64,000 bases of DNA from Dyella acidisoli (lineage in GTDB: Bacteria; Pseudomonadota; Gammaproteobacteria; Xanthomonadales; Rhodanobacteraceae), in assembly GCF_030160295.1 (NCBI RefSeq), contig NZ_BSOB01000006.1, positions 62,001 through 126,000 of the forward strand, written 5' to 3'. A program made the position numbers and the translations under genes. This document shows, one piece after another, positions 54,295 to 63,678 of the stretch (the first letter of the stretch is position 1; each line of letters opens with the position of its first letter). Below the pieces are notes generated by a model. The model did not search any database. It worked only from the letters and a program-made list of their open reading frames with translations, and was not told where the DNA came from.

Positions 54295-56646
54295 TTAATG
54301 CGCGTCAGATGCGCGAAGCGTCAGATGCCTTGTTTGACCAGCTGCAACGCGCAACAGCGTCACGCTGCCATAGCGATCATGATCCACTGCCCAGCCCTCG
54401 CCCTTCGCCGCCTGCAACGCATCTACACCGGCATAGGCCTTGAGCGCTCCCGCACTGCTTGCCGTTACACCGCGCACTTTCACCAGGTAATACTTCAATG
54501 CCGGCTTGTAGCTACCATGCGGCGCCTCGATATCAAATTCGACACGATCACCATCTCGCTGTGTGCTCAACCGCTGCGAGTAGAACGCGCCGTGCTCATA
54601 GGCGTACGTGCTGCCGTCATCGTCGTAATAGTCGAAGTGCGTGGCGTGATCCGCGGGGAAAACATCCACGGTCAGTTCGCTCACCGGCTGCTCGCCCACG
54701 TAATCCATCACCGGCTGCGTGGGAATGATCGCGCCTTCGCGGATGAAGAGCGGAATGTCGCTCCAGGTCTTGCCATCCACGGCATAGTGGATGGTCTGGC
54801 CACCCTGGTAGACCTTGCCGGTGAAGTAATCGGTCCACTGCCCTGATGGCAGATAGATGTCCTTTTCGGTCTGTCCTTTGACCACCACAGGCGAAACCAG
54901 CAGGTTCTCGCCGAACATCCAGGCATCCACGTCGTCGCGCACTTGCGGATCATCGGGGTAATCGAAGGTCAGCGGACGCACGATGCCTACGCCTTCAGTC
55001 GTCGCTGTGCGGTCGTAGCTGTAGATGTACGGAATCAGCGTATAGCGAAGGCGCATCGCATCGGTCGCAGCCTTTTCCGCAGTCGCACCGTACGCCCACG
55101 GCTGACGCTTTTCGCCCAGCGTGCCGTGCACGCGGAAGATCGGCACGAACGCGGCGAACTCGATCCAACGCGCGTAATTTTCGTTGTCCGGATGGCCTTT
55201 GAAGCCGCCGCTATCCATGCCCCACTTCATTTCGCCCACGTCGATTGCGCTCAGCATGCGCTGGCGTTGCGCAGCCATGCTGTCGAAGCCGGTATCGATG
55301 TCGCCGGACCATAGGCCATAGGCGTAGCGCTGCGCGCCAAGATAGAAGTCGCGATTGATCGACCACACGCGAGCCGGTGCGTAGGCACGCTGCCCTTCAT
55401 ACAGCGCGCGCTGCATGTTGAGGAATTGCGTGTTGCTGTTGGTATCGTCCGCTTCGTCGTTCCACCAACCGACGATGCCAGCGTCGAAGGAGCGCTTAAG
55501 CGCATCGTTGAAGAACCACGCACGCACTGCGGATTGATCGAAATCCAGCTCACGCACGAGCTTGAGCGAGAAATAGTCGGGATTTTGCGGCTTACCGGCC
55601 ACCCAGTAACCATGTGCCTCGGCGTAGCGCCCTTCCACCGTGTCGACATGGATGCGCGGCTTCATGATGCCGGTCATATGCATGCCGAGCTGATCCATCG
55701 TGGTTTTCAGCGCACCACTGGGACCGTCCGGAAATTTCTTGTCGTTCCAACGAAATTCGCCGTAGTTGTCGTCGCCCCAGGCCTTCCAATCGAAATCGAA
55801 GGTGAAGTTGTCGATCGGAATGTGCCGGCTGCGATAACCGTGCACGATCGCCAGCAGTTCCTGCTGATCGATGCCCCACTGGCTGTTGGTGAAGCCCATC
55901 GCCCATTTGGGAAACATCGGCGGTACGCCACTGAGCGTGGAAAGCGCGGTGAAGATTTTCGGTGGCGTGCCTGCGATCACGTCATAGCTGACATCCTCGC
56001 GGCTGGTGCCGGTGACGTCGATATGTCCGTTCGTCAGTTCGAACTTGGCGCCGACGGTGTCGACCAGCACGCCGTAACCGCGCGTGCTCCATACGAACGG
56101 TCCACCCGGATAACCCTGCTCGCCGGCCTTGGCGATTTGCACGCCCTGGCGCAGCAGGCCACCTTTGGCGGGTTCGAAGGCGTCGTAACCGCCGATACCG
56201 TAAAGCGGATCGGCAGCATCATGTTGCAAATCGATACGGCCATCCATCAGCACGGAAGGGTCCGTCTGCACCAGCACATGCCCCTGCGCATCGGCGATGG
56301 TGAGGCGCGCGGCCTGGTTGTCCCATGTGGCGACCAGTTCGCTGCTGGCTACGGAGGCGCTGCCCGTGCTGGTGCGAACGCGCAAATTCGATAGCGTGTC
56401 GCGTGAGGCGTGCGGATCCATCACGACGCTGGATCGCGTGCTCATGCCACGTGGCATGCCATGGATCTGCACGATATTTGGCGCTACGAAACGCACGCTG
56501 ATGCGATCTTTGCCTTGCACCAACTCGATGCCGCGTGCATCGGCATGTTCAAGCTGGAAACCCGGTTTGCTTTGATCAGCGAGGGCCGCGTGGAATGTCG
56601 AGGCCATCAACAGGCCGCAAAGGGCCACCTTACGCAGGGTTGTCAT
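54295..56646 (-). CDS. Exported glycoside hydrolase family 31 (alpha-glucosidase type)
   Basis: 783-residue exported GH31 enzyme. A signal peptide (KVALCGLLMASTFHAALAD) is followed by an N-terminal beta-domain, the barrel (MFPKWAMGFTNSQWGI, IPIDNFTFDFDWKAWGDDNYGEF, nucleophile region GIVGWWNDEADD, LWSGDIDTGFD, GMDSGGFKG) and C-terminal beta-domains including FDYYDDDGSTYAYEHGAFY. It likely releases glucose or related sugars from alpha-glucosides in the periplasm or outside. ATG 56646 starts the signal peptide; the longer frame runs through a REP repeat and is rejected. Confidence 0.9.
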   Translation of the reverse strand: MTTLRKVALCGLLMASTFHAALADQSKPGFQLEHADARGIELVQGKDRISVRFVAPNIVQIHGMPRGMSTRSSVVMDPHASRDTLSNLRVRTSTGSASVASSELVATWDNQAARLTIADAQGHVLVQTDPSVLMDGRIDLQHDAADPLYGIGGYDAFEPAKGGLLRQGVQIAKAGEQGYPGGPFVWSTRGYGVLVDTVGAKFELTNGHIDVTGTSREDVSYDVIAGTPPKIFTALSTLSGVPPMFPKWAMGFTNSQWGIDQQELLAIVHGYRSRHIPIDNFTFDFDWKAWGDDNYGEFRWNDKKFPDGPSGALKTTMDQLGMHMTGIMKPRIHVDTVEGRYAEAHGYWVAGKPQNPDYFSLKLVRELDFDQSAVRAWFFNDALKRSFDAGIVGWWNDEADDTNSNTQFLNMQRALYEGQRAYAPARVWSINRDFYLGAQRYAYGLWSGDIDTGFDSMAAQRQRMLSAIDVGEMKWGMDSGGFKGHPDNENYARWIEFAAFVPIFRVHGTLGEKRQPWAYGATAEKAATDAMRLRYTLIPYIYSYDRTATTEGVGIVRPLTFDYPDDPQVRDDVDAWMFGENLLVSPVVVKGQTEKDIYLPSGQWTDYFTGKVYQGGQTIHYAVDGKTWSDIPLFIREGAIIPTQPVMDYVGEQPVSELTVDVFPADHATHFDYYDDDGSTYAYEHGAFYSQRLSTQRDGDRVEFDIEAPHGSYKPALKYYLVKVRGVTASSAGALKAYAGVDALQAAKGEGWAVDHDRYGSVTLLRVAAGQTRHLTLRASDAH

Positions 56647-56692
56647 CCACCCATCCTTTTTCGTTGCAACGTTGCCGTGTGCGTGTGCTGCT

Positions 56693-56795
56693 CCCTCCCC
56701 TGCTTTGCAGGGGAGGGCTGGGGGTGAACACTTGCGATAGACCTTCCCGCAAGTGTTCCCCCCCCCCAACCTCCCCCTGCAAGCAGGGGGAGGGG
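56693..56795. repeat. REP doublet upstream of GH31
   Basis: Facing hairpins CCCTCCCCTGC/GCAGGGGAGGG (56693-56717) and CCTCCCCCTGC/GCAGGGGGAGG (56770-56795) with a GGTGAACACTTGCG / CGCAAGTGTT inner pair. A further inverted repeat CCGCATG-N5-CATGCGG at 56821-56839 lies 24 nt before the end of the amylase gene. Confidence 0.82.
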
Positions 56796-56862
56796 TGATT
56801 CCGGAAACGCCCGACTATAACCGCATGTCATGCATGCGGGGACAAATCAGACACACAGCTGA

Positions 56863-58431
56863 TTACTGCAATATCACCGTCGTATACGGCGGCAAGGTCA
56901 GCTTGCCATCTGCCAGCACCGCACCGCCCTGGCTTTGCAGCAACACCATCGTGACGTGCGCATCCGCACCCAGCTCAACCACGCGCGCCTCACGCGACAG
57001 GTTGTGAGCGACCAGCACACGAGACTGCGCATCCTGCAGCGTATAGGCCAACACATGCGGATCAGCCACCGGTACGTCATGCAGCACACCATCGCGCAGC
57101 GCGCTCACTTGCTGACGCCAGCCGATCAGCTTGCGATACAGATTGAGTAACGAATCCGGATCGGCCTGCTGTACCTCCACCGAAATAGCGGCATCGTCGT
57201 TGGTGCTCCAATCCTTCCAGCTCGCCGTACCCGGACCTTTACCGTTGTGATACCAGCGCATCGGTCCGCGGATGTTTTCGTCCGGTTTGCTACCTTGCAT
57301 ACCCAGCTCTTCGCCGTAGTAGATGAAAGGATGCCCAGGTAGTGTCAGCAACAACGCAGCAGCTAGGCGCATGTGCGCCATGTTGTCGTCGAGCTGGCTC
57401 ATCACGCGTTGCTGATCGTGATTGGAGAGGAACGGCGCGTCGTCGAAATCGCCACGCGCGTGGGCGCGATAGGCTGCATAGGTGTATTCGAGGCCGCGGC
57501 CAATGCCGAGATTGCGCTCCTGGTTCACGCTTTCGATCAGCTGCGCCGCAACCGGAAAATTGAACACGGTATTCAACGGGCCCATGTACGGCGTTAGATC
57601 GTCCGGGTTCTGGCGTGCCACTTCGCCCACCAGCCACACGCGTGGATTGGTCGCTTCCAGCGCATGGCGATATTCGCTCCACCAGCGAACGTTCTTCTGC
57701 AACGCGATGGGATCACCCATATCGGTGCGTAAATCATCGTAGATGTGCTGGGCTGCATCCAGACGAAAACCATCCACGCCCTGCTTCAGCCAGAAGCGGC
57801 CCACGTCGATCATTTCCTTGCGCACGGCCGGGTTATCGTAATTGAGGTCGGGCATGGCACTCACAAAGGTGCCTTCGTAATACGCGCCATTCGAAGCGCG
57901 ATGCCAGGCAGGACCACCAACCGCGCTGACAGCTTGCAGATCAGTGCCCGGCTTCGCCCACAGGTACCAGTCGTGATGCGGGTCCTTCGGATCCAGCGCC
58001 GCCTTGAACCACGGATGCTGATCGCTGGTGTGGTTGATCACCATGTCGATCACCACCTTGATGCCGCGCTTATGCGCTTCAGCCACCAGCTTCTTGAAGT
58101 CCTGCAGCGTGCCGTACTGCGGATTGATGCCTTCGTAGTCGGTGATGTCGTAGCCGTGGTAGCTCGGCGAGGGATTGATCGGCATCAGCCAGATACCGCT
58201 GACACCCAGCGACTTGATGTAGTCGAGCTTGGCGGTCACGCCATTGAGATCGCCGATGCCGTCGCCGTTGGTGTCGTAGAACGCACGGACGAAGATTTCG
58301 TAGTAGACGCCGGATGCCTGCTGTGCGGGCTTTGCCGCAACCGGATTCTCGCGTGCAAACGAAGGGACGGACAGCAGCGACAGCGCCGCGGCAATCGCGA
58401 TGGAGCGAATAACGGCTCGGAACTTGGACAT
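56863..58431 (-). CDS. Exported alpha-amylase family protein (GH13)
   Basis: 522-residue exported GH13 enzyme. A signal peptide (SIAIAAALSLLSVPSFA) precedes the barrel with VYYEIFVRAFYDTNGDGIGDLNG, VIDMVINHTSDQHPWF, nucleophile aspartate in GFRLDAAQH, acid/base glutamate in VWLVGEV, and transition-state aspartate in FLSNHDQQR. The YGEELGM motif and a C-terminal beta-domain follow. Likely action is hydrolysis of alpha-1,4-glucans or maltooligosaccharides outside the cytoplasm. The TonB receptor gene is 174 nt upstream on the same strand, ending in a terminator. Confidence 0.92.
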   Translation of the reverse strand: MSKFRAVIRSIAIAAALSLLSVPSFARENPVAAKPAQQASGVYYEIFVRAFYDTNGDGIGDLNGVTAKLDYIKSLGVSGIWLMPINPSPSYHGYDITDYEGINPQYGTLQDFKKLVAEAHKRGIKVVIDMVINHTSDQHPWFKAALDPKDPHHDWYLWAKPGTDLQAVSAVGGPAWHRASNGAYYEGTFVSAMPDLNYDNPAVRKEMIDVGRFWLKQGVDGFRLDAAQHIYDDLRTDMGDPIALQKNVRWWSEYRHALEATNPRVWLVGEVARQNPDDLTPYMGPLNTVFNFPVAAQLIESVNQERNLGIGRGLEYTYAAYRAHARGDFDDAPFLSNHDQQRVMSQLDDNMAHMRLAAALLLTLPGHPFIYYGEELGMQGSKPDENIRGPMRWYHNGKGPGTASWKDWSTNDDAAISVEVQQADPDSLLNLYRKLIGWRQQVSALRDGVLHDVPVADPHVLAYTLQDAQSRVLVAHNLSREARVVELGADAHVTMVLLQSQGGAVLADGKLTLPPYTTVILQ

Positions 58432-58516
58432 AAGGTCGTCTCCCGGGGATGGAGTGTCGTCGTTGCGGCACGGCCGCGCAACGATGTCCTAGGGACGACT
58501 ACGGCGATCGCGCCTT

Positions 58517-58554
58517 GAAAAAGACCCGACTCCACAATCGTCAACGGAGCCGGG
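58517..58554 (-). terminator. Terminator after the TonB-dependent receptor gene
   Basis: On the minus strand CCCGGCTCC pairs with GGAGTCGGG (one G-T pair) and is followed by TCTTTTTC. A second strong hairpin, CGTGCCAGGCACC / GGTGCCCGGCACG at 58564-58596, precedes it directly after the receptor stop. Confidence 0.75.
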
Positions 58555-58605
58555 CCGGGGGAGCGTGCCAGGCACCACAGGAGGGTGCCCGGCACGTTGC
58601 TAGGC

Positions 58606-61479
58606 CTAGAGCTTGAAGTTCACGCCGAAGTAGCTGGTGCGACCGAAGTACTGGATCGTGCCGGTCTGCTGCGGGTTGCCGCCGAAATAGGTCTTGGTCG
58701 GCTGGTTGCTCAAATTGAGCATCTGGTAGACCACACTCAGCTGGCTGGTGATGTTGTACGAAGCCTGGAAGTCGTACACCGTTTCGGCCGCGAACGTCAC
58801 CAACTGGTTGGTCACCGCAATCTGCGTGTTGGAGAGGAACGACGAGCGGTAGTTCGCCGACAGACGCGCGGAGAACGTCCCGTTGTCATAGAACAACGCA
58901 GCGCTCGCCACGCGCTTGGACAAGCCCGGCAGACCGATGTACGTGGTGGGGCCGGCCAGATTGGTCGGGTTGTGCACGTTGGTGTTGGTCAGTGCCAAGT
59001 TCGCATCGAAGCCCAGACCCGACCAGATGCCCGGCAGGAAGTGCGTCTTGGTGAACGAGGCTTCGACACCGCGCACATCGCCACCCTTGGCGTTGTACGA
59101 GGTCTGGTATTGGCCGTTCGCATACGGCTGGCCGGTGGCCGGGTTGGTCGGCACCTTGATGCCCGCCGCCGCGAAGTCGAAGTTGTTGTAGGTGACGTTC
59201 TGGATGAACGAATTGATCTTCTTGAAGAACACGCCGGCCGTTACGGCGCCGGTGGAATCATCGAAGTAGTGTTCGTAATCCAGGTCGTACTGCGTCGCAC
59301 GCAGCGGATTCAGCAGCGGACTGGTGCCGCCCCATACGTTGTACTGGCCGTTCGACACCCACGAACCGGCACCGGCCAGCATGGTGTTGATCGGCGGACG
59401 CGACAGCACTTTCGACGCGGCGAAGCGCATCTGATCCTGATCCGTCCAGTGATAGATCAGGTTCGTGGATGGCAGGTAGTCCGTGTAGGTCTTGCCGGAT
59501 TTGATTGGCGCGTAGTCCATGCTGCTGTTGCCGTTGCCGTCGACGATCAGCACACCTTCGCCGTTGCCAACCTGCTGCAAGCCGTAGCTGTACTGCGATT
59601 GACGCGACACGCGCATGCCCACGTTGCCGGTCAGTTCGTGACCGAACAGCTGCGAATCGATATCGCCCATCACGAACACGTCGCGGGTCTTTTCGTTGAC
59701 CGAACCGCTCTGGATTTCCGACCAGCTCTGATCGGTGATGTTCTTCACCGGGTTCGCCGTGATGCCATGCGACGCGAGGATGGCCGGGCCGTTGAGCGTA
59801 AGGAAGCAGGGGAAGCCACTGAATTTGCCCTTCCAGCAGGTGACTTGTGCGTCGCCGGCCGGGATGGTCAGCGGGGGCTCGCCGGCGACGGGCGAAGTGT
59901 TCCACTCCGAACCGTAGACGTAGACCTCGCGATCCGCATTGTAGGTGTGATTATTGAGATAGAAGCCCGCCTCGATCGCCGAGAACACCGGATTATTCGG
60001 CAAGTCGTACTGCACGGCCGTGCGGAATGCCTTGTCCTTGTCGTGGTAGATGTACGGATATACACCGTAGCGCGACAGCCCCATGTCGTTGAGGTTGGTG
60101 TAGATGCCCGGATTGGCGACCGAGAAATCGCCGACGGAGCGTCCCTTCAACTGGAAATTGGCGGACTGCGCCATCAGCTGTGGATTGCTGGTGCCCAGAC
60201 CAGTGTAAGGATCGGCCGTGGTGTCGACGTTGATCTCGTTGCTGGAGGCATGCGACAGCGACACATCGGATTCGACGTGCCAATTGCCATGGTTCCACTT
60301 CAGGTTGAGGCCGCCGGAAAACACGCTGGTGTTGTCGGTGTAATTGTCGGCCGTCGTTTCGTTGGAGAACTGGGTAGTGCCGCTACCGTTGACGGTACCG
60401 CCAGTTACCGTGCCCAGCGAACTGAGCACCGGATTGGTGATCTGCGCATTGTTGCCGTAGTAATTCTGCGAACGGAAGCCATAACCGAACGAAGAGTTGT
60501 CGAACTTCGAGAAGAACGTGTCCGCGGTCAACTGCAGTTCTTCGGTTGGTTTCCACACCACTGTGCCGAGATAGCCACGACGACGTTCTTCGCCGCCATT
60601 CTGCTGCAATTGCACGCCTTCCGGCACATACGCTTGCTGCGAGCTGTTCTTGTTCAGCGTGTACAGGCTGCCATCCGACGCCTCGCCCACAAACTGCTCA
60701 GACACGTGCGGCTGATACATATCCGCAAAGCCCAGGCCGATGCCCAACGTGTTGTCGAGGAACTTGCCCTGATAGGCCACGCTCAGGCGATAACCGACCG
60801 CATTTGCACCCGGCACGTCGTGCGCCTGACCGTCGTAGCTGCCGCGCGTGTCGATGTTGAGCGACTGGTCCTTGGAATTTTCCAGCGGATTGGCCGTCTG
60901 CAGTGCGATGGTGCCCGCCACACCACCGGTGATCAGCGACGCCTGCGATGTCTTGTACACCGTCGCCATGTTGATCAGCTCCGACGGATACTGATCGAAC
61001 TGGATGTAGTTCGTGCCGCTGGTCGAAGGCTGTTCGCGCCCATCCAGCGTGGTGAGGATGAAGTCACCCGACAGACCGCGGATATTGATCTGCGATGCCT
61101 GGCCCGCAATACGCTCGGCTGAAACGCCGGGCAGATGCGTCAGCGAGTCCGCAATGGATTGATCCGGCAAACCGCCGATATCGGCTGCGGTAACCACGCT
61201 TTGGATGGTATCGGCATAGCGCTGATAGTCGATCGACTTCTCTACGCTGCTGCTGAAGCCGGTCACCGTCACCGTGGACAGGCTCTTCGCCAGCTGTGCC
61301 TGGCTCTTCGGATTGGTGGTTGCCTGCGACGTGCTGCTGTTGCTGACGGCATTGCTCTGCTGCGATGCATCGGGCGTCGTCTGCGCGCCGGTATCACCCG
61401 TTGCAGCCTGCACGCCGAAAGCCATGGTGAGACCGGCCGAAGCAAGAGCCATCACCAGCAAATTACGCTTAAGAATCAC
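58606..61479 (-). CDS. TonB-dependent receptor of a glucan/maltodextrin locus
   Basis: Outer-membrane active transporter, 957 residues. It has a signal peptide (LLVMALASAGLTMAFGVQAA), a Gln/Ser/Thr-rich stretch, a TonB-box-like STVTVTGF, a plug domain (YADTIQSVVTAADIGGLPDQSIADSLTHLPGV; INIRGLSGDFILTTLDGREQPSTSG) and a barrel with a C-terminal TIQYFGRTSYFGVNFKL. The sequence resembles MalA-type maltodextrin receptors. Start chosen as GTG 61479, 4 nt after GGGAGGGG; it begins directly at the signal peptide while the frame runs 258 nt further. Neighbouring GH13/GH31 genes and LacI-type sites support oligoglucan uptake. Confidence 0.92.
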   Translation of the reverse strand: MILKRNLLVMALASAGLTMAFGVQAATGDTGAQTTPDASQQSNAVSNSSTSQATTNPKSQAQLAKSLSTVTVTGFSSSVEKSIDYQRYADTIQSVVTAADIGGLPDQSIADSLTHLPGVSAERIAGQASQINIRGLSGDFILTTLDGREQPSTSGTNYIQFDQYPSELINMATVYKTSQASLITGGVAGTIALQTANPLENSKDQSLNIDTRGSYDGQAHDVPGANAVGYRLSVAYQGKFLDNTLGIGLGFADMYQPHVSEQFVGEASDGSLYTLNKNSSQQAYVPEGVQLQQNGGEERRRGYLGTVVWKPTEELQLTADTFFSKFDNSSFGYGFRSQNYYGNNAQITNPVLSSLGTVTGGTVNGSGTTQFSNETTADNYTDNTSVFSGGLNLKWNHGNWHVESDVSLSHASSNEINVDTTADPYTGLGTSNPQLMAQSANFQLKGRSVGDFSVANPGIYTNLNDMGLSRYGVYPYIYHDKDKAFRTAVQYDLPNNPVFSAIEAGFYLNNHTYNADREVYVYGSEWNTSPVAGEPPLTIPAGDAQVTCWKGKFSGFPCFLTLNGPAILASHGITANPVKNITDQSWSEIQSGSVNEKTRDVFVMGDIDSQLFGHELTGNVGMRVSRQSQYSYGLQQVGNGEGVLIVDGNGNSSMDYAPIKSGKTYTDYLPSTNLIYHWTDQDQMRFAASKVLSRPPINTMLAGAGSWVSNGQYNVWGGTSPLLNPLRATQYDLDYEHYFDDSTGAVTAGVFFKKINSFIQNVTYNNFDFAAAGIKVPTNPATGQPYANGQYQTSYNAKGGDVRGVEASFTKTHFLPGIWSGLGFDANLALTNTNVHNPTNLAGPTTYIGLPGLSKRVASAALFYDNGTFSARLSANYRSSFLSNTQIAVTNQLVTFAAETVYDFQASYNITSQLSVVYQMLNLSNQPTKTYFGGNPQQTGTIQYFGRTSYFGVNFKL

Positions 61480-61626
61480 GAGTCCCCTCCCCAAATAATA
61501 TTTCTTGTAGTCGCCTCTTCTTGGCCGCCGACGCAAAGTTCGCGGAACGGTCGGCGCCCACGCAGACGGACGAAACCGGCGGCGTGAGCGGATGGTAGGG
61601 CGCGTATTTCCAAGCAGACCACATCC

Positions 61627-61640
61627 TGCATACGTATTCA
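61627..61640. promoter_or_regulatory. LacI-type palindrome TGCATACGTATTCA, site b
   Basis: Identical 14-mer to site a, 148 nt upstream of the receptor start. It lies in the 585-bp divergent region 61480-62064, which otherwise holds site c, a single REP hairpin and no credible gene. Confidence 0.65.
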
Positions 61641-61817
61641 TACCCTGGCCTTCTTGACGTTCATCGCAGCGCAGCATGGATGCTTTGCATGCACGCACTA
61701 CTACGTTGAAACAGCTAGAAATCCAGGGATTACGCATTTTTTTACGACGCGCATCGATCGTGGCGTGCGCAGTTTCCGTTTTTCTTCGAACGATTCATGC
61801 CGCAACCGCAGCACGAA

Positions 61818-61831
61818 TGAATACGTATGCA
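61818..61831. promoter_or_regulatory. LacI-type palindrome, site c (inverted orientation)
   Basis: TGAATACGTATGCA, the exact reverse complement of sites a and b, 234 nt before the cytoplasmic GH13 start. Sites b and c face opposite ways 191 bp apart, close to 18 helical turns, which would allow looping between divergent promoters. Confidence 0.65.
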
Positions 61832-61936
61832 GGCCATGCAAGCAACAGGAACCTGACGACTAAGCTGCACCACGCCGATAAGCTCTGCCTCCTGCATGGG
61901 AACCTCAGCCTGGCGCGTTGGAAGATCTCGCCTTGC

Positions 61937-61964
61937 CGTCATTCCCGCTTTCGCGAGAATGACG
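61937..61964. repeat. Single REP hairpin (CGTCATTCCCGC family)
   Basis: CGTCATTCCCGC / GCGAGAATGACG hairpin with one mismatch, a lone unit of the family seen as doublets at 33158-33257 and 22496-22576. Confidence 0.75.
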
Positions 61965-62064
61965 ACCAAGAAACAACCGATGCGGCACGCGAGCAGGTCT
62001 TGCCCGTAAAAAAGTAACGAAGCAGAGCCGGCAAGTTTTCGGCTTTACAGGGAAACCGTTGCAA

Positions 62065-63678
62065 ATGACCGATGCATCCTGGTGGCGCGGCGCCGTCATC
62101 TATCAGATCTATCCACGCAGCTTTCTGGACACCAACGGCGACGGCGTGGGCGACCTGCCGGGCATCATCCAACGGCTGGATTACGTGGCGAGCCTGGGTG
62201 TGGATGCGATTTGGGTCGCGCCGTTCTTCCGTTCGCCGATGGCCGATTTCGGCTACGACATTGCTGATTACCGCGACGTGGACCCGCTGTTCGGCACGCT
62301 CGAGGATTTCGACCGCCTGCTTGCCAAGGCACACAGCCTGGGCCTGAAAGTGATGATCGACCAGGTGCTCAGCCACACCTCCGACCAGCACGCGTGGTTC
62401 AAGGAAAGCCGCGAAAACCAGCACAACCCGAAGGTCGATTGGTACGTCTGGGCCGATGCGAAACCCGATGGCAGCCCACCGAACAATTGGCTGTCGATCT
62501 TCGGCGGCTCCGCGTGGCAGTGGGAACCGCGACGCGGCCAGTATTACCTGCATAACTTTCTCGCCTCGCAGCCGGATGTGAATTTTCATCATCCGGATGT
62601 GCGTGCTGCGGTGCTCGACAACGTGCGCTTCTGGCTGGACAAGGGTGTGGATGGCCTACGCCTGGACGCGATCAACTTCTGCTTCCACGACAAGCTGCTG
62701 CGCGACAACCCACCCAAGCCGAAGGAAAAGCGTGTGGGTCGCGGTTTCAGCCCGGACAATCCGTACGCGTTCCAATATCACCTGTACAACAACACGCAGC
62801 CGGAAAACCTGGAGTTCCTGCAGGATCTGCGCGCGCTGCTCGACCGCTATCCACGCGCCGTCACGCTCGGTGAAATTTCCTCGGAAGATTCGCTGGCGAC
62901 GATGGCCGAATACACGCGCGGCCATCGTCTGCACATGGGCTACAGCTTTGAATTGCTCAGCAACGATTACAGCGCCAGCTACATCCGCAACACAGTCGAG
63001 CAGCTTGAAGCGCAGGTCAGCGAAGGTTGGCCGTGCTGGGCCATTTCCAATCACGACGTGGAGCGTGTGCTCACGCGCTGGGGTAATGGCAACGCCTCGC
63101 CGCGCCTGGCAAACCTGCTCACCGCGATGGTGTGCTCGCTGCGCGGTTCGGTATGTGTCTATCAGGGCGAAGAGTTGGGCCTGACTGAAGCTGAGGTACC
63201 GTTCGAATCACTGCGTGATCCATACGGCATTACGTTCTGGCCAAATTTCAAAGGCCGCGATGGCTGCCGCACGCCGATGCCCTGGGATGACAGCTCGTTC
63301 GCGGGCTTCAGCCAAGCGATGCCGTGGCTACCGATCGATGAAGCACACAAGGCGCTCGCCGTCGCAAACCAGGAAGCCGATACAGATTCGGTGCTGCACG
63401 GTTTTCGCCGCTTCATGCAATGGCGCGCCACGCAATCTGCGCTGTGCCGTGGCAACATCCGTTTCCTGAATGTACCCGAACCCGTATTGGCCTTCGTGCG
63501 CAGCCACGGCGGCGAGCAAGTGCTGGCAGTGTTCAACCTTGGCAAAACAGCGCAGTCGCTGAGTTTGAACGGCTTCGACACAGCACAGCTGCTCACCGGG
63601 CATGGCCTGCAGCAAGGGCAGCTGCAGAACGGCCAGTTGCATCTTCCCGGGCACGGCGTGCTGTTCGCGCGTTGCTGA
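62065..63678 (+). CDS. Cytoplasmic GH13 alpha-glucosidase / oligo-glucosidase
   Basis: 537-residue GH13 enzyme without a signal peptide, so probably cytoplasmic. It shows WWRGAVIYQIYPRSFLDTNGDGVGDL, VMIDQVLSHTSDQHAWF, nucleophile in GLRLDAINF, acid/base in VTLGEISSE and AISNHDVERV, followed by YQGEELGL. The pattern is that of oligo-1,6-glucosidase/alpha-glucosidase enzymes that split imported maltooligosaccharides or isomaltose. ATG 62065 has AGGGA about 12 nt upstream; a TTG two codons before is possible. Divergent from the receptor gene, sharing operators b and c. Confidence 0.93.
   Translation: MTDASWWRGAVIYQIYPRSFLDTNGDGVGDLPGIIQRLDYVASLGVDAIWVAPFFRSPMADFGYDIADYRDVDPLFGTLEDFDRLLAKAHSLGLKVMIDQVLSHTSDQHAWFKESRENQHNPKVDWYVWADAKPDGSPPNNWLSIFGGSAWQWEPRRGQYYLHNFLASQPDVNFHHPDVRAAVLDNVRFWLDKGVDGLRLDAINFCFHDKLLRDNPPKPKEKRVGRGFSPDNPYAFQYHLYNNTQPENLEFLQDLRALLDRYPRAVTLGEISSEDSLATMAEYTRGHRLHMGYSFELLSNDYSASYIRNTVEQLEAQVSEGWPCWAISNHDVERVLTRWGNGNASPRLANLLTAMVCSLRGSVCVYQGEELGLTEAEVPFESLRDPYGITFWPNFKGRDGCRTPMPWDDSSFAGFSQAMPWLPIDEAHKALAVANQEADTDSVLHGFRRFMQWRATQSALCRGNIRFLNVPEPVLAFVRSHGGEQVLAVFNLGKTAQSLSLNGFDTAQLLTGHGLQQGQLQNGQLHLPGHGVLFARC

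Noticed and set aside
58585..61122. 845-codon open frame antisense to the TonB receptor
   Set aside because: Composition is a mirror of the receptor's codon bias (Val/Gly/Arg/His-rich), with no recognisable domain; the minus-strand receptor is certain.
61654..61863. Small open frame in the divergent region between receptor and GH13
   Set aside because: Cysteine/arginine-rich with no start signal; it covers operator c and is better explained as regulatory DNA.
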